DNA of 37,037 nucleotides from Caballeronia megalochromosomata. GTDB taxonomy: Bacteria > Pseudomonadota > Gammaproteobacteria > Burkholderiales > Burkholderiaceae. Of the stretch, positions 1-11,370 are shown piece after piece. Both the position numbers and the translations under genes were made by a program. The stretch is from positions 1 to 37,037 of the forward strand of contig LRBF01000093.1 in the NCBI GenBank assembly GCA_001580565.1, given 5' to 3'. The stretch's first letter is position 1; each line of letters starts with the position of its first letter. Under the pieces are notes generated by a model. It saw nothing but the letters and a program-made list of their open reading frames with translations. It had not been told where the DNA came from and did not search any database.

Positions 1-35
1 CCCCGCGGCCGCGAAGCGGGCTGGAGCTGTTTTGG

Positions 36-162
36 CTGAACCAATTTGCTGTGCGGCGCGAGGCGACAGACCGTGCGCGATCCAAGCCCGGTTAGGCCTG
101 TGAGGGCACTCGCTACAGCCGGGCCATTCAGCCAATCGCCTGTGCCGCGGCCGGCGTGAAGT
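36..162. repeat. Dispersed structured repeat, left copy
   Basis: This stretch aligns without a gap (constant offset of 36,875) to the last 127 bases of the window, with the longest conserved blocks at 67-92, 103-128 and 142-159. It can fold: GCCCGG at 86-91 pairs with CCGGGC at 119-124, and inside that loop GAG (102-104) pairs with CTC (109-111) around GGCA. GGC at 95-97 can also pair with GCC at 131-133 downstream of the stem, which would make a pseudoknot. No gene is visible in bases 1-362. Bases 2-20 contain a CCCGC/GCGGG hairpin that may end a gene left of the window. The repeat may be a REP-like element or a structured RNA; its role is unknown. Confidence 0.8.
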
Positions 163-191
163 GCTTAGGCTGGGGAAAGCTGTTTCTTTGG

Positions 192-241
192 TTACTTTCT
201 TTGCAGCAGCAAAGAAAGTGACTGCCGCCCCGCACAGGGGC
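192..241. repeat. Tandem hairpins in the tail of the left repeat
   Basis: A 13-bp stem (192-204 with 209-221, one G-T pair, loop AGCA) is followed directly by a second hairpin, GCCCC (227-231) with GGGGC (237-241). The pair lies downstream of the left repeat and upstream of the thioesterase gene. I recognise this kind of sequence as recurrent in Burkholderia-group genomes, but the right-hand copy is cut off before this part, so the window alone cannot show that it repeats. It could be a transcription terminator pair or the end of a structured RNA. Confidence 0.55.
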
Positions 242-784
242 AGAGCCAATAGACCGACACGAAATCGGGATCCGGCGCAACCTGAAAGCACGTCAGGAAA
301 CTTCGCGAAACAGATTCGCATACCTTAGCAACCGCATCTAACCAGATGAAAAAGGAACCACGATGATCTATCGCGACACGGTCAAACCCGAATGGGTCGA
401 CTACAACGGCCATCTGCGCGATGCGTTCTACATGCTGCTCTACAGCCTCGCGACCGATGCATTCATGGACCACATCGGTCTCGACGACGCGGGCCGACGC
501 GCGCGGCAGCGCACGCTCTACACGCTCGAAGCGCACATCAGCTATCTGCGCGAGATCAAGGAGAGCGCGTCCGTGCGTGTGGAAACGCGAGTCGTCGCGC
601 ATGACAAAAAACGCGTCCATCTCTATATGGAGATGTTCGAGGGCGAGACGGCCGAATCGGTGTCCGCGTGCGAGCAGATGATGATGCACATCGATTCGAG
701 CGGCGCGCCGAAGTCCGCATCGTTCGATGAGGACATCGCCGCGCGCATCGCCGCCGAGCCGACCGTCGCGCTCAAGGACGCGCG

Positions 785-3022
<2,238 letters not shown>

Positions 3023-3071
3023 GGTGAAACGCTCCGGTCTGGCTGGGATCGCGAAGATCCCTCACGAGACG

Positions 3072-3102
3072 AGTATCGACCTTCCAATGATTGGAAGGTC
3101 AA
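3072..3102 (-). promoter_or_regulatory. CueR/MerR-type copA promoter
   Basis: On the minus strand a TTGACC -35 box (3097-3102) and a GATACT -10 box (3072-3077) are held 19 bp apart, the long spacer typical of MerR-family promoters. The spacer and -35 edge carry a perfect inverted repeat with 11-bp arms, GACCTTCCAAT and ATTGGAAGGTC, around one central base (3078-3100). ACCTTCC/GGAAGGT is the classic CueR recognition sequence. Copper-activated transcription of copA is therefore expected. The rest of the 3023-3415 gap has no gene; a weak TTGCCT-N16-TTAAAA match near 3246-3273 could serve the downstream gene. Confidence 0.9.
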
Positions 3103-3415
3103 GGACGGAATGAACGGCGTCGTTCGATCGTGAAAACACATCAGGCCCGAAACGTATTCGAAGGACGAAACGCGCGTGATTCAGTGCTTTTAACCGGCAT
3201 CTGGTGCATTCTTCGACTTGCCGAAGCGCTTTTGTGCGCTTCGTCTTGCCTATCGTCAGCGGATAAGTTAAAACCCGAATTTCGAGATAATGCTCGTGGC
3301 GCGCCGCGCGGGGACTTCAGGCGGCGTCGATGCGCTCGTGAGCGTGCCGCGAATCGATCCCGGATCGTTTCGCGCGAAAAACCCAAATCGAAAGAAGAAC
3401 CGGATTTTCATTCGA

Positions 3416-4879
3416 ATGAAGAACAACCGACGCTGGACGTTTCCGCTCAACACCGCGATCTGGATGAGCGTGAGTCTCGCGGGCATGGCGGTCCTGGCTG
3501 GCTGCGCGACCAAGCAGCCCGAACTGAAACCGACCACCACGGGCTGGGTGAAGAACCAGGTCGCCGACGCCTACACGTTCGGCTTTCCGCTCGTCGCCAC
3601 CGATATCGCGCGCGAGCGTGCGAGCGGCCGCGCCGGACAGCCCGGCCAGGCGCCGCTCAACACCTTCCGTCACGCGAGCGCGCTGCCGCCCGTCGGCGCG
3701 GCGGGCTGGCCGAGCGTCGACACGCTCGAATCGACGGCCTGGCTCGATGTCTCCGCCGATCCGGTGATCGTCTCGCTGCCCGCCGCGCCGCGCGGCCGCT
3801 ATCTCGACGCCCGCGCGTTCGATGCATGGACCAACGCGCTTTACTCCAGCGCGGACACGACGCCGTATCCGAAGATGCAACTGATCGCGTTCGTGCCCGC
3901 GGGCTGGACCGGCACCTTGCCCGCCAATGCGACGCGCGTCGAAACGCGCACCCGTTATGTGTGGCTTTCGGTGCGCGTGCGCGTGAACGGCCCGCGCGAC
4001 GTGCGCGAGGCGCGCAAGCTGCAGACGTCGATGCGCATCGACACGCTGACGCCCGCGCAGGGCTCGGTCTCCGATCCGACCGCCGCCGTCGCCAGCGCGT
4101 GGCCCGCGAACGGCGCGAAGCAGCCCGCGGTGCCGCCGCTGCCCGCCGCACTGGCGACGATCGCGCCGGGCGCGCAGGCCGAGGCGCTCGACGCGAACGC
4201 GTTCTTCGCGCGCCTCGCCCGCTCGCTCGACGACAATCCCGCCGCTTCCGACGATGCTCACGCGATGAGTCAGCTCGCCGATCTCGGCGTGAAGCCCGGC
4301 GAGCCGGTCCAGTTCAGGAAGACCGATGCGCCGCTCCTCGATTCCGGCCTGGCCGACGCGCGCGACCGGCTCGCGACGGCGCCGCCGAACGCGATCACGA
4401 AGAACGGCTGGATCTGGTTCGGCGATGACGTCGGCATCTACGGCACGGACTACACGTTGCGCGCGTATCTCGCGCGCCGCCAGACCGCGACGAGCACGAA
4501 GGCGGGCGAAGTGAAGCCGGTCACGCGCGTGGACAGCGAAGGCCATGCGCTCGACGGCGCGAACGCGTACACGCTGCACTTCACGCCCGATCAACTGCCG
4601 CCGGTGCGCGGTTTCTGGACGATCACGGCCTACACGAAGGACGGCGCACTCGCGGACGCGAAGCTGCCGCGCCTGTCGCTTTCCGACCGCGATCGCCTCA
4701 GGAAGAATCGCGATGGTTCCGTCGACGTGATCGTGTCGGCGAAGTCGCCGGGACGCGCGCGCGACGCGAACTGGCTGCCCGTGCCCGGAGGCGAATTCCA
4801 GCTCGCGATGCGTCTGTACGCGCCCAAGCCGCAAGCGAGCGACGGCTCATGGGCGCCGCCGCCCGTCGAGCGGCAGTGA
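3416..4879 (+). CDS. DUF1254/DUF1214 lipoprotein
   Basis: The 487-residue product carries a lipoprotein signal peptide with lipobox LAGC (residues 27-30, Cys30 lipidated), so it is probably membrane-anchored on the periplasmic side. A DUF1254 domain follows (about residues 50-170, with AYTFGFPLV and a conserved region rich in Asp, Trp and Arg), then a C-terminal DUF1214 domain (about 370-475, with GFWTITAY and a late NWLPVPGG). These domains usually occur together in cell-envelope proteins of unknown biochemical function. The frame stays open upstream to 3290, but the ATG at 3416 places the signal peptide correctly and is preferred even though the ribosome site is poor. A strong terminator follows. 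Confidence 0.88.
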   Translation: MKNNRRWTFPLNTAIWMSVSLAGMAVLAGCATKQPELKPTTTGWVKNQVADAYTFGFPLVATDIARERASGRAGQPGQAPLNTFRHASALPPVGAAGWPSVDTLESTAWLDVSADPVIVSLPAAPRGRYLDARAFDAWTNALYSSADTTPYPKMQLIAFVPAGWTGTLPANATRVETRTRYVWLSVRVRVNGPRDVREARKLQTSMRIDTLTPAQGSVSDPTAAVASAWPANGAKQPAVPPLPAALATIAPGAQAEALDANAFFARLARSLDDNPAASDDAHAMSQLADLGVKPGEPVQFRKTDAPLLDSGLADARDRLATAPPNAITKNGWIWFGDDVGIYGTDYTLRAYLARRQTATSTKAGEVKPVTRVDSEGHALDGANAYTLHFTPDQLPPVRGFWTITAYTKDGALADAKLPRLSLSDRDRLRKNRDGSVDVIVSAKSPGRARDANWLPVPGGEFQLAMRLYAPKPQASDGSWAPPPVERQ

Positions 4880-4910
4880 GTCAGCCGCGCGAACGCAACG
4901 AGACGCAAAG

Positions 4911-4941
4911 ATAAAGGCCGCGATTTTTTCGCGGCCTTTAT
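4911..4941 (+). terminator. Intrinsic terminator
   Basis: A perfect 13-bp stem (4911-4923 with 4929-4941, core AAAGGCCGCGA) encloses a loop of five T residues and runs into GCTTTTG. It lies 31 bp after the DUF1254/1214 stop codon and should end that transcript. Confidence 0.85.
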
Positions 4942-5063
4942 GCTTTTGATGCACGGTTTGGCCAACGTTTGCGGGCCGCCTCGTCGTATACTCGAACATC
5001 AACTTTTCCGGGACGGCGAAGCTCGGGCGGCGCTCATACGGGCGGCTCGTCGCCGCGCATCGA

Positions 5064-8000
5064 ATGTCAAGCATCACCAAGTCTTCTCTTGCCTCCGCCG
5101 GTCAAACCCTGCGCGGCGTCGTTCACGCGCGGCGCACGCGGCGCATCTTCATCGGCCTGCTGATCGCGATACTCGTCATCGGCGCGCTCGGGTTTTTCGT
5201 CGCGCCGCCGGTCATCCGGCATATCGCCGAGCAGCAACTCGCCAAGCAACTCGATCGCCCGGTCACCATCCGGCGCATCTCGCTCAATCCCTACACGCTC
5301 GATTTCGAAGCCGATGGCGTGCATATCGGCGAATCGAGCGCGAATCTCGCGAAGGCGCCGGGCGCCTCGGCCGATTTCGTCGATGTCTCGCGGCTCGTCG
5401 TGCGCACGTCGTGGGCGTCGGTGCTCAGGCTCGCGCCGGTCGTGAACGAACTGAAAATCGATTCGCCCCGCATCAACGTCGTGCGCTTCGACGGCGAGCA
5501 GTTCAATTTCTCCGATCTCATCACGAAGTTTTCGAAGCCGTCGTCGCCGCCTTCGGACAAGCCCGCGCGCTTCTCGGTGTCGAACATCCGGCTCGAGAAT
5601 GGCCAGATCACGTTCGATGACAGGCTCCTGAAGGCGAAGCACGTAATCGACCGCTTCGCGCTCGGCATTCCGTTCATCGCAACCTTGCCCTCCGCCACGG
5701 ATATTTTCGTGACGCCGCTGTTACAGGCGCGCATCGACGGCTCGCCGCTCGTCGTGAAGGGGCGCACGAAGCCGTTCTCGGCGTCGCGCGAATCCGAGAT
5801 CGCGCTCTCGCTCGATGGCCTCGACGTGCCGCAGATGGCGTCCTACGCGCCGGCCTCGGTGCCCGTCGCGGTGAAGAGCGGCAAGCTTTCGACGGACCTC
5901 AACGTGAGCTTCGCGATCTCGGGCGACACGCCGACCATTCGCATCGCAGGCACCGCCGATCTCGCCGATCTTGCCGTCACTGACAAGGCGAACGCGCCGC
6001 TCGTCGCGGCCCGCGCGCTGCATGTGAAGATCGCGAACGCGGAGCCGCTGCGCGATATCTATCACCTCGACGAAGTGATGCTGACGAATCCCGATGTGCA
6101 TCTCGCGCGCGATTCGGCGGGACAGTTGAACGTGCAGAAGCTGGCGGGTCCCGCGCCGAAGCCGGAAGAGAAGAAGGCCGCCGTCGACGAGGCGAAGAAG
6201 GACGCACCGCCGCTCGATCTGGCGATTCGCCATTTCGCGATCAATGACGGCAGGATCGCGCTCGACGACCAGTTGCTGAAGGCGCGCGTGCAGGGCGCGC
6301 TGACCGGCCTCGCAGTGACGCTCGACGACTTCTCGACGCTCGCGAAGACGCCCGCGAAATACACGCTCAAGACGGCGTTCGACCACGGCGGCGCGCTCGA
6401 CGCATCGGGCAACGTCTCGCTCGCCGCGAAGACGGCGGACGCGAAACTGGCGCTGAACGCGTTCGCGCTGCCGCCGCTGCAGCCGTATCTCGCGAACGTG
6501 CTGGCCGCGCGGGTCACGAGCGGCACGCTCGGCGCGAACCTGCCGGTGTCCGTCGACTGGAGCAAGCCGGATGGCGGCGTGCAGGTCGGCGCGGGCGACG
6601 TGAAACTCGATGCGCTCGCGCTCACGCCCAATGCGGGCGGCGCGCCGGTCAAGCTCGCGTCGGCGGTGGCGAAGATCGACAAGGTCGATGTCTCCGCGCG
6701 CAACGCGGCGCTCGACAGCGTGCAACTCAGCGGTCTCGCGCTCGATGCGACGCGCCGCAAGGACGGCAACATCGATCTCGCCGCGCTCGCGGGGCCGCAC
6801 GAGGCCGCGCCCGAGCAGACGGCGACGCACAAGATCCAGAAGGCGCAGGCGGCCGGGCCGGCGTGGCGCTACCGGATCGGGGAGATCACGCTGGCCGATG
6901 CATCGGCGAATATCACCGACGAAACCACGGCGCGGCCGGTCAAGCTGCGCGTCGCGCCGCTCGCGGTTCACGTGAAGCAGTTCAGCGACGATCTGACGAA
7001 GCCGCTCGCCGTCGATGGCACGCTCACGCTGAACGGCCGGGGCGCGCTCGCGATCGGCGGCAATGTCACGGTGACGCCGCTCAAGCTCGCGCTGCACGTG
7101 AAGGGCGATCAGGTCGATGCCTCCGCGTTCGAGCCGTATTTCGGCGACAAGCTCAACATCGAAGTGACAAGCGCGTATCTGAACGCCAACGGCGATGTCG
7201 CGATGTCGGGCAGCGGCAAGACGCTCGCGGCGTCGTACAAGGGCGATGTGTCGCTTTCGGATGTGCGCATGCTCGACAAGGCGACGTCCGACCGTTTCGC
7301 CGGCTGGAAGCTGCTCGGCCTGACCAACGCGAAGGTGAACTACAGCGAGCACGGCACCGATGTCGACGCGGCGCGCGTGACCTTCGCGAACTTCTACGGC
7401 CGCGTGCTGCTCGACGCGCAGGGCAAGCTGAACCTGAAGAGCGTGGTGGCGGGCGAGGGCGGACCGCAATCGGTGACGCGCGACAGGATGAAGGAAGAGG
7501 GCGCGTCGGCGCCGGCGGCCGCGAGCGCGAGCGCCACGGTGCCGGTGAAAACCGCGGCGAAGTCCGGGCCGCCGGTCAACCTGCACTTCGGCCAGCTGGT
7601 GCTGCAGGATGGCCGCGTGACGTACACCGACAACTTCATCAAGCCGAACTACACGGCCAATCTCGTCGCGATCAACGGCACGATCGGCGCGTTCGGCACG
7701 CGTTCGACGACGCCCGCGCCCGTCGACGTCTCCGCGAAGCTGGCGGCGAACGGGCCCGTGTCCATCAAGGGGCAGATCAATCCGCTGATCGAGAAGCCCG
7801 CGCTGGATCTGACGGCGAGCGCGCACGGCGTCGAATTGACGAACCTCACGCCGTATTCGTCGAAGTATGCGGGCTATCCGATCACGAAGGGCAAGCTCAA
7901 CGTCGACCTGCACTACATGCTGGCCGACAACAAGCTCACGGCGAACAACCATCTGTTCATCGATCAGCTGACGTTCGGCGACCACATCGACAATCCGACG

Positions 8001-8765
8001 GCGACGAAGCTGCCGGTGCGGCTCGCGGTGTCGTTGCTGAAGAACTCGCGCGGCGAAATCGACGTGAACATTCCGATTTCCGGGTCGCTCGACAATCCGG
8101 AGTTTTCGATCGGCGGGCTCGTGTGGCAGGCGATCGTCAATCTCGTGCAGAAGGCGGTGACCGCGCCCTTCACGCTGCTTGCGCACGCGTTCGGCGGCGG
8201 CAGCGGCGAGGATCTGAACTACATCGAATTCGATGCGGGTTCGGCCACGTTGAACGATGCCGCGCAGAAGAAGCTCGACACGATAGCGAAGGCGCTGGTG
8301 GACAAGCCGTCGGTGAGAATGGACGTGACGGGCCGAGTCGATCCGAAGACGGATGAACCGGCGTTGCGCGCCGCGTGGCTCGACAGCCAGGTCAAGCGCG
8401 CGAAGGTGCGCGACATGGCGGGCAACGGCGAGAACGTGGACTGGAACGCGATCAAGATCTCGGACGCGGATTACGACAAGTATCTGACGAAGGTGTACAA
8501 GTCAGCGGACTTCAAGAAGCCGACCAACTTCGTCGGCATGACGAAGAGCGTGCCCGATGACGACATGAAGGCGGCGCTGACGAAGAACGCACCGGTGGAT
8601 GAAGGATCGTTGCGCGATCTGGCGCAGCGTCGCGCGCAGGCGGTTCAGGAGTACTTCGACGGGAAGATCGACAGCAAGCGGATTTTTGTCGTCGCGCCGA
8701 AGATGAGCGCCGATGACATCAAGGACAAAGGGGCGGGGAGCAGGGTGGAACTAGGGTTGAAGTAG
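5064..8765 (+). CDS. DUF748 AsmA-like envelope protein
   Basis: This 1233-residue protein has one N-terminal membrane helix (about residues 27-47) after a basic stretch, then a very long beta-rich region of repeated segments of the AsmA/DUF748 kind, such as NPDVHL and LDLAIRHFAINDGRIALDD. It should therefore hang in the periplasm from the inner membrane. AsmA-superfamily proteins are linked to lipid traffic between the two membranes; applying that here is inference. The C-terminal region from about residue 1050 contains YIEFDAGSATLNDAAQKKL, which resembles the start of an OmpA-like domain. A TATACT -10-like box lies at 4987-4992, but I see no well-spaced -35. The next gene starts within about 100 bp. 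Confidence 0.9.
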   Translation: MSSITKSSLASAGQTLRGVVHARRTRRIFIGLLIAILVIGALGFFVAPPVIRHIAEQQLAKQLDRPVTIRRISLNPYTLDFEADGVHIGESSANLAKAPGASADFVDVSRLVVRTSWASVLRLAPVVNELKIDSPRINVVRFDGEQFNFSDLITKFSKPSSPPSDKPARFSVSNIRLENGQITFDDRLLKAKHVIDRFALGIPFIATLPSATDIFVTPLLQARIDGSPLVVKGRTKPFSASRESEIALSLDGLDVPQMASYAPASVPVAVKSGKLSTDLNVSFAISGDTPTIRIAGTADLADLAVTDKANAPLVAARALHVKIANAEPLRDIYHLDEVMLTNPDVHLARDSAGQLNVQKLAGPAPKPEEKKAAVDEAKKDAPPLDLAIRHFAINDGRIALDDQLLKARVQGALTGLAVTLDDFSTLAKTPAKYTLKTAFDHGGALDASGNVSLAAKTADAKLALNAFALPPLQPYLANVLAARVTSGTLGANLPVSVDWSKPDGGVQVGAGDVKLDALALTPNAGGAPVKLASAVAKIDKVDVSARNAALDSVQLSGLALDATRRKDGNIDLAALAGPHEAAPEQTATHKIQKAQAAGPAWRYRIGEITLADASANITDETTARPVKLRVAPLAVHVKQFSDDLTKPLAVDGTLTLNGRGALAIGGNVTVTPLKLALHVKGDQVDASAFEPYFGDKLNIEVTSAYLNANGDVAMSGSGKTLAASYKGDVSLSDVRMLDKATSDRFAGWKLLGLTNAKVNYSEHGTDVDAARVTFANFYGRVLLDAQGKLNLKSVVAGEGGPQSVTRDRMKEEGASAPAAASASATVPVKTAAKSGPPVNLHFGQLVLQDGRVTYTDNFIKPNYTANLVAINGTIGAFGTRSTTPAPVDVSAKLAANGPVSIKGQINPLIEKPALDLTASAHGVELTNLTPYSSKYAGYPITKGKLNVDLHYMLADNKLTANNHLFIDQLTFGDHIDNPTATKLPVRLAVSLLKNSRGEIDVNIPISGSLDNPEFSIGGLVWQAIVNLVQKAVTAPFTLLAHAFGGGSGEDLNYIEFDAGSATLNDAAQKKLDTIAKALVDKPSVRMDVTGRVDPKTDEPALRAAWLDSQVKRAKVRDMAGNGENVDWNAIKISDADYDKYLTKVYKSADFKKPTNFVGMTKSVPDDDMKAALTKNAPVDEGSLRDLAQRRAQAVQEYFDGKIDSKRIFVVAPKMSADDIKDKGAGSRVELGLK

Positions 8766-8858
8766 CACGCGTTGGCCAAACGGATGATCTGGATGAACAA
8801 GGAATCGAAAACTAATATCGGCGATACCGGAAATCAACACGAAAACGGGAATCAGCCG

Positions 8859-9296
8859 ATGGGAACACCTTATGAGAAGGACGTAGTGGCGTGGGCCGAA
8901 GAACAGGCCGCGCTACTGCGTGCAGGGAAGCTTGCGTCCATCGATATCGAGCATATCGCAGAGGAAATCGAGGACGTGGGCAAGAGTGAACAAAGGGAAT
9001 TCGCCAACAGGATGGCGATTTTGCTGGCGCATTTGCTGAAGTGGCAGTTTCAGCCGGAGCGGCGAACCCATAGCTGGACGAACACCATCCTGACTCAGCG
9101 CGCCGCAATCGAGCGACGGCTCAGGAAAACGCCGAGTCTGAAGCCTATGCTCACCGAGGAAGACTGGATCGCCGATATGTGGGGCGATGCGCGCGAACAG
9201 GCGGCGAATGAAACGGGTATCGGTTTCGCCGATTTCCCGGAAAGCTGTCCGTGGACGATGTCGTCGGTACTGGAGCAGGGATTTTTGCCCGAGTAG
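8859..9296 (+). CDS. DUF29 family protein
   Basis: The 145-residue product matches DUF29: it begins with YEKDVVAWAEEQAALLRAG and continues with EHIAEEIEDVGKSEQRE and ILLAHLLKWQFQPERR, the most conserved parts of that family. It is predicted to be a helical cytosolic protein, and its function is unknown. I prefer the ATG at 8859 because GGGA lies eight bases upstream and family members start just before this motif. In-frame starts at 8772 (TTG), 8784 and 8793 would add 22-29 residues unlike the family. The gene follows the DUF748 gene on the same strand and may share its transcript. Confidence 0.85.
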   Translation: MGTPYEKDVVAWAEEQAALLRAGKLASIDIEHIAEEIEDVGKSEQREFANRMAILLAHLLKWQFQPERRTHSWTNTILTQRAAIERRLRKTPSLKPMLTEEDWIADMWGDAREQAANETGIGFADFPESCPWTMSSVLEQGFLPE

Positions 9297-9332
9297 GACG
9301 CGACGCGCCCGCCCGCCGGGTGCGGGCCACCT

Positions 9333-10901
9333 TCAATGCGCCCCCGACGCCGCCCCGCCACCGCCGCCCTTCGCCACCTTCGTAATCCAGATCAGCGGAA
9401 TGATCAGAACGAAGATCACCGCCGAGATCAGAAAGATATCGTTCAGCCCCATCATCGCGGCCTGAGTGTTGACGGTGAAATTGAACATCCCGCGCGCCTG
9501 CGCCTCGCTGACATCGAGCGTCGATTGCGATAGTCCTAGCGACTGCAGAAACGCCGGGTTATAGACATTCGCCTGCTCCGTGAGCCGCTCGTGATGCAAC
9601 GCGATGCGGTTGTCCCATGCGTTGCCCGCCAGCGACGTGCCCACTGCGCCGCAAAACACCCGCGCGAAATTCGAGAGCCCCGCCGCCGCCGGAATCTTCG
9701 ACGGCGGCAGGCCCGACAGTACGATCGCCGTGAGCGGCACGAAGAACATCGCCATCGGGATGCCCTGCAGGAGCGTCGGCAAGACGAGATGCCAGGTGTC
9801 GATCTCGATCACGTACTTCGAGCGCAGCCAGAACACGAACGCGAAACCGACGAACGCCATCGTCGCGATGATGCGCGCGTCGCTGCGTGGCAAGACCTTG
9901 CCCATCACCGGCGCGAGGATCACGGCGAAGATGCCGAGCGGCGCGGTGACGAGTCCCGCATCGACGGATCGATAGTTCAGATACTGCTGCATCCATTGCG
10001 GCAGCAGCACGAGATTGCCGAAGAACACGCCGTACGCGACGGAAATCGCCACGGTCCCGCCGAAGAAATTGCGTCCCGCGAAGAGCCGCAGATCGACGAC
10101 GGGATTCGCATCGGTCAGCTCCCACACGACGAAGAACGCAAACGCAATGATCGCGACGATTCCCAGCACGACGATCAGCGGCGAAGAAAACCAGTCGAGG
10201 TCGCGCCCCTTGTCGAGCATGATCTGCAGCGACGCGACCCACGAGACGAGCAGCAGGAGACCGATCACGTCGATCGGCGCCTTGCGTGTCGGCGTTTCGC
10301 GATTGCGGTAGATGATCCACGTGACGCCCGCCGCGAAGATGCCCACCGGAATGTTGATGTAGAAGATCCACGACCACGAATAGCTGTCGGTGATCCAGCC
10401 GCCGAGCGCGGGACCGGCGATCGGGCCGACGGTCGCGGTCATCGCCCAGAGCGAGAGCGCCATCGACGACTTTTCTTTCGGATACGAGCCGAGCAGGATC
10501 GCCTGCGACAGCGGAATCAGCGGCCCGGCGACCGCGCCCTGCAACACGCGCGCGAACAGCAGCACCGGCAGATTGGGCGCGAGGCCGCACAGCCACGACG
10601 ACAGCACGAACATCAGGATCGCGCCGACGAACAAATGCACCTGGCCGAGCCGCTGCGTGAGCCAGCCGGTCAGCGGAATGGACACCGCGTTCGAAGCCGC
10701 GAACACGGTAATGACCCACGTGCCCTCGTTGACGGACACGCCGAGATTGCCGGAGATCGTCGGAATCGCGACATTGGCGATCGACGAATCCAGCACGTTC
10801 ATGAAGGTCGCGAGCGCCACCGCGAAGGTGGCGAGGACGAGCTGGCCGCCTGCGAGCGGCGGGGGCGGTGCGGGCGCGGCGGATGACGTCGGTGTGCTCA
10901 T
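9333..10901 (-). CDS. DHA2-family MFS drug efflux transporter (EmrB-like)
   Basis: The 522-residue protein has about 14 hydrophobic segments, as expected for the DHA2 (EmrB/QacA) drug:proton antiporters of the inner membrane. Helix 1 holds the family motif LDSSIANVAIPTI, the first cytosolic loop has a motif-A-like GWLTQRLGQ, and helix 5 has the antiporter motif GPIAGPALGGWI. The N-terminus is a proline-rich cytosolic tail. EmrB pumps normally work with an EmrA membrane-fusion protein and an outer-membrane channel; neither gene is adjacent, so partners would be encoded elsewhere. It is convergent with the DUF29 gene, 36 bp away. The substrate cannot be told from the sequence. Confidence 0.93.
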   Translation of the reverse strand: MSTPTSSAAPAPPPPLAGGQLVLATFAVALATFMNVLDSSIANVAIPTISGNLGVSVNEGTWVITVFAASNAVSIPLTGWLTQRLGQVHLFVGAILMFVLSSWLCGLAPNLPVLLFARVLQGAVAGPLIPLSQAILLGSYPKEKSSMALSLWAMTATVGPIAGPALGGWITDSYSWSWIFYINIPVGIFAAGVTWIIYRNRETPTRKAPIDVIGLLLLVSWVASLQIMLDKGRDLDWFSSPLIVVLGIVAIIAFAFFVVWELTDANPVVDLRLFAGRNFFGGTVAISVAYGVFFGNLVLLPQWMQQYLNYRSVDAGLVTAPLGIFAVILAPVMGKVLPRSDARIIATMAFVGFAFVFWLRSKYVIEIDTWHLVLPTLLQGIPMAMFFVPLTAIVLSGLPPSKIPAAAGLSNFARVFCGAVGTSLAGNAWDNRIALHHERLTEQANVYNPAFLQSLGLSQSTLDVSEAQARGMFNFTVNTQAAMMGLNDIFLISAVIFVLIIPLIWITKVAKGGGGGAASGAH

Positions 10902-11001
10902 GCGGCTCGCGGTCGTTGGGGTCGAGACGCCAGTGTGCCTGTATTAAAGAAAGACTGCATAGCCGGATGGCAGAGGCCCGGCGAATGGAACGTTCCGAAC
11001 T

Positions 11002-11066
11002 ATGTATCGACGCGTTGACACGCGATGTATCGCCCGAATAATATCGACGTATCTACAAGTATCTAC
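11002..11066 (+). promoter_or_regulatory. mazEF promoter with repeated operator-like elements
   Basis: A TTGACA -35 box (11015-11020) and a TAATAT -10 box (11039-11044) lie 18 bp apart, close to the sigma-70 consensus. The -35 box sits in the palindrome CGCGT-TGAC-ACGCG (11011-11024), and ATGTATCG occurs twice, at 11002-11009 and 11025-11032. Just downstream GTATCTAC is directly repeated with two bases between, inside CGACGTA/TACGTCG arms. These look like binding sites for the MazE or MazEF autorepressor. Confidence 0.7.
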
Positions 11067-11082
11067 GTCGTTTGAGGACGTC

Positions 11083-11370
11083 ATGCCGAAGCAGATCCTA
11101 AAACGTTGGGGCAATAGCCTTGCCGTACGCATTCCTGCCAACATTGCCAGCGAGCTTTCTCTGGAGGAGGGACAGGAAGTGCATGTGGAAGTCGAGGATG
11201 GACATGTTACGGTCCGGCCGCATCGGGCGATTCGGCGTTTTTCGCGCGAACGTCTGATCCGGCAATATCGCGGAGGCACGCTCGAGCGGCACGATGAGAT
11301 CGATTTCGGCGAAGCCGTCGGCGACGAGTGGGGTGGTCCGGGAGATCCGACGCGCGAGGGTCTCGAATGA
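11083..11370 (+). CDS. mazE: MazE-like antitoxin (AbrB/SpoVT fold)
   Basis: The 95-residue protein opens with an AbrB/MazE swapped-hairpin DNA-binding domain: KQILKRWGNSLAVRIPANIA, then LEEGQEVHVEVEDGHVTVRP. The acidic C-terminal tail (about residues 60-95) is the part that wraps and inhibits the toxin in this family. The start has GAGGACGTC just upstream. The last codons overlap the toxin start by ATGA, so translation is coupled, and the antitoxin is made first as expected. It should bind its own promoter. Confidence 0.93.
   Translation: MPKQILKRWGNSLAVRIPANIASELSLEEGQEVHVEVEDGHVTVRPHRAIRRFSRERLIRQYRGGTLERHDEIDFGEAVGDEWGGPGDPTREGLE

Noticed and set aside
4958..4992. Promoter TTGGCC with TATACT before the DUF748 gene
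   Set aside because: The -10 box is good, but the spacing is 23 bp to TTGGCC and only 13 bp to TTTGCG, so no usable -35 is identified.
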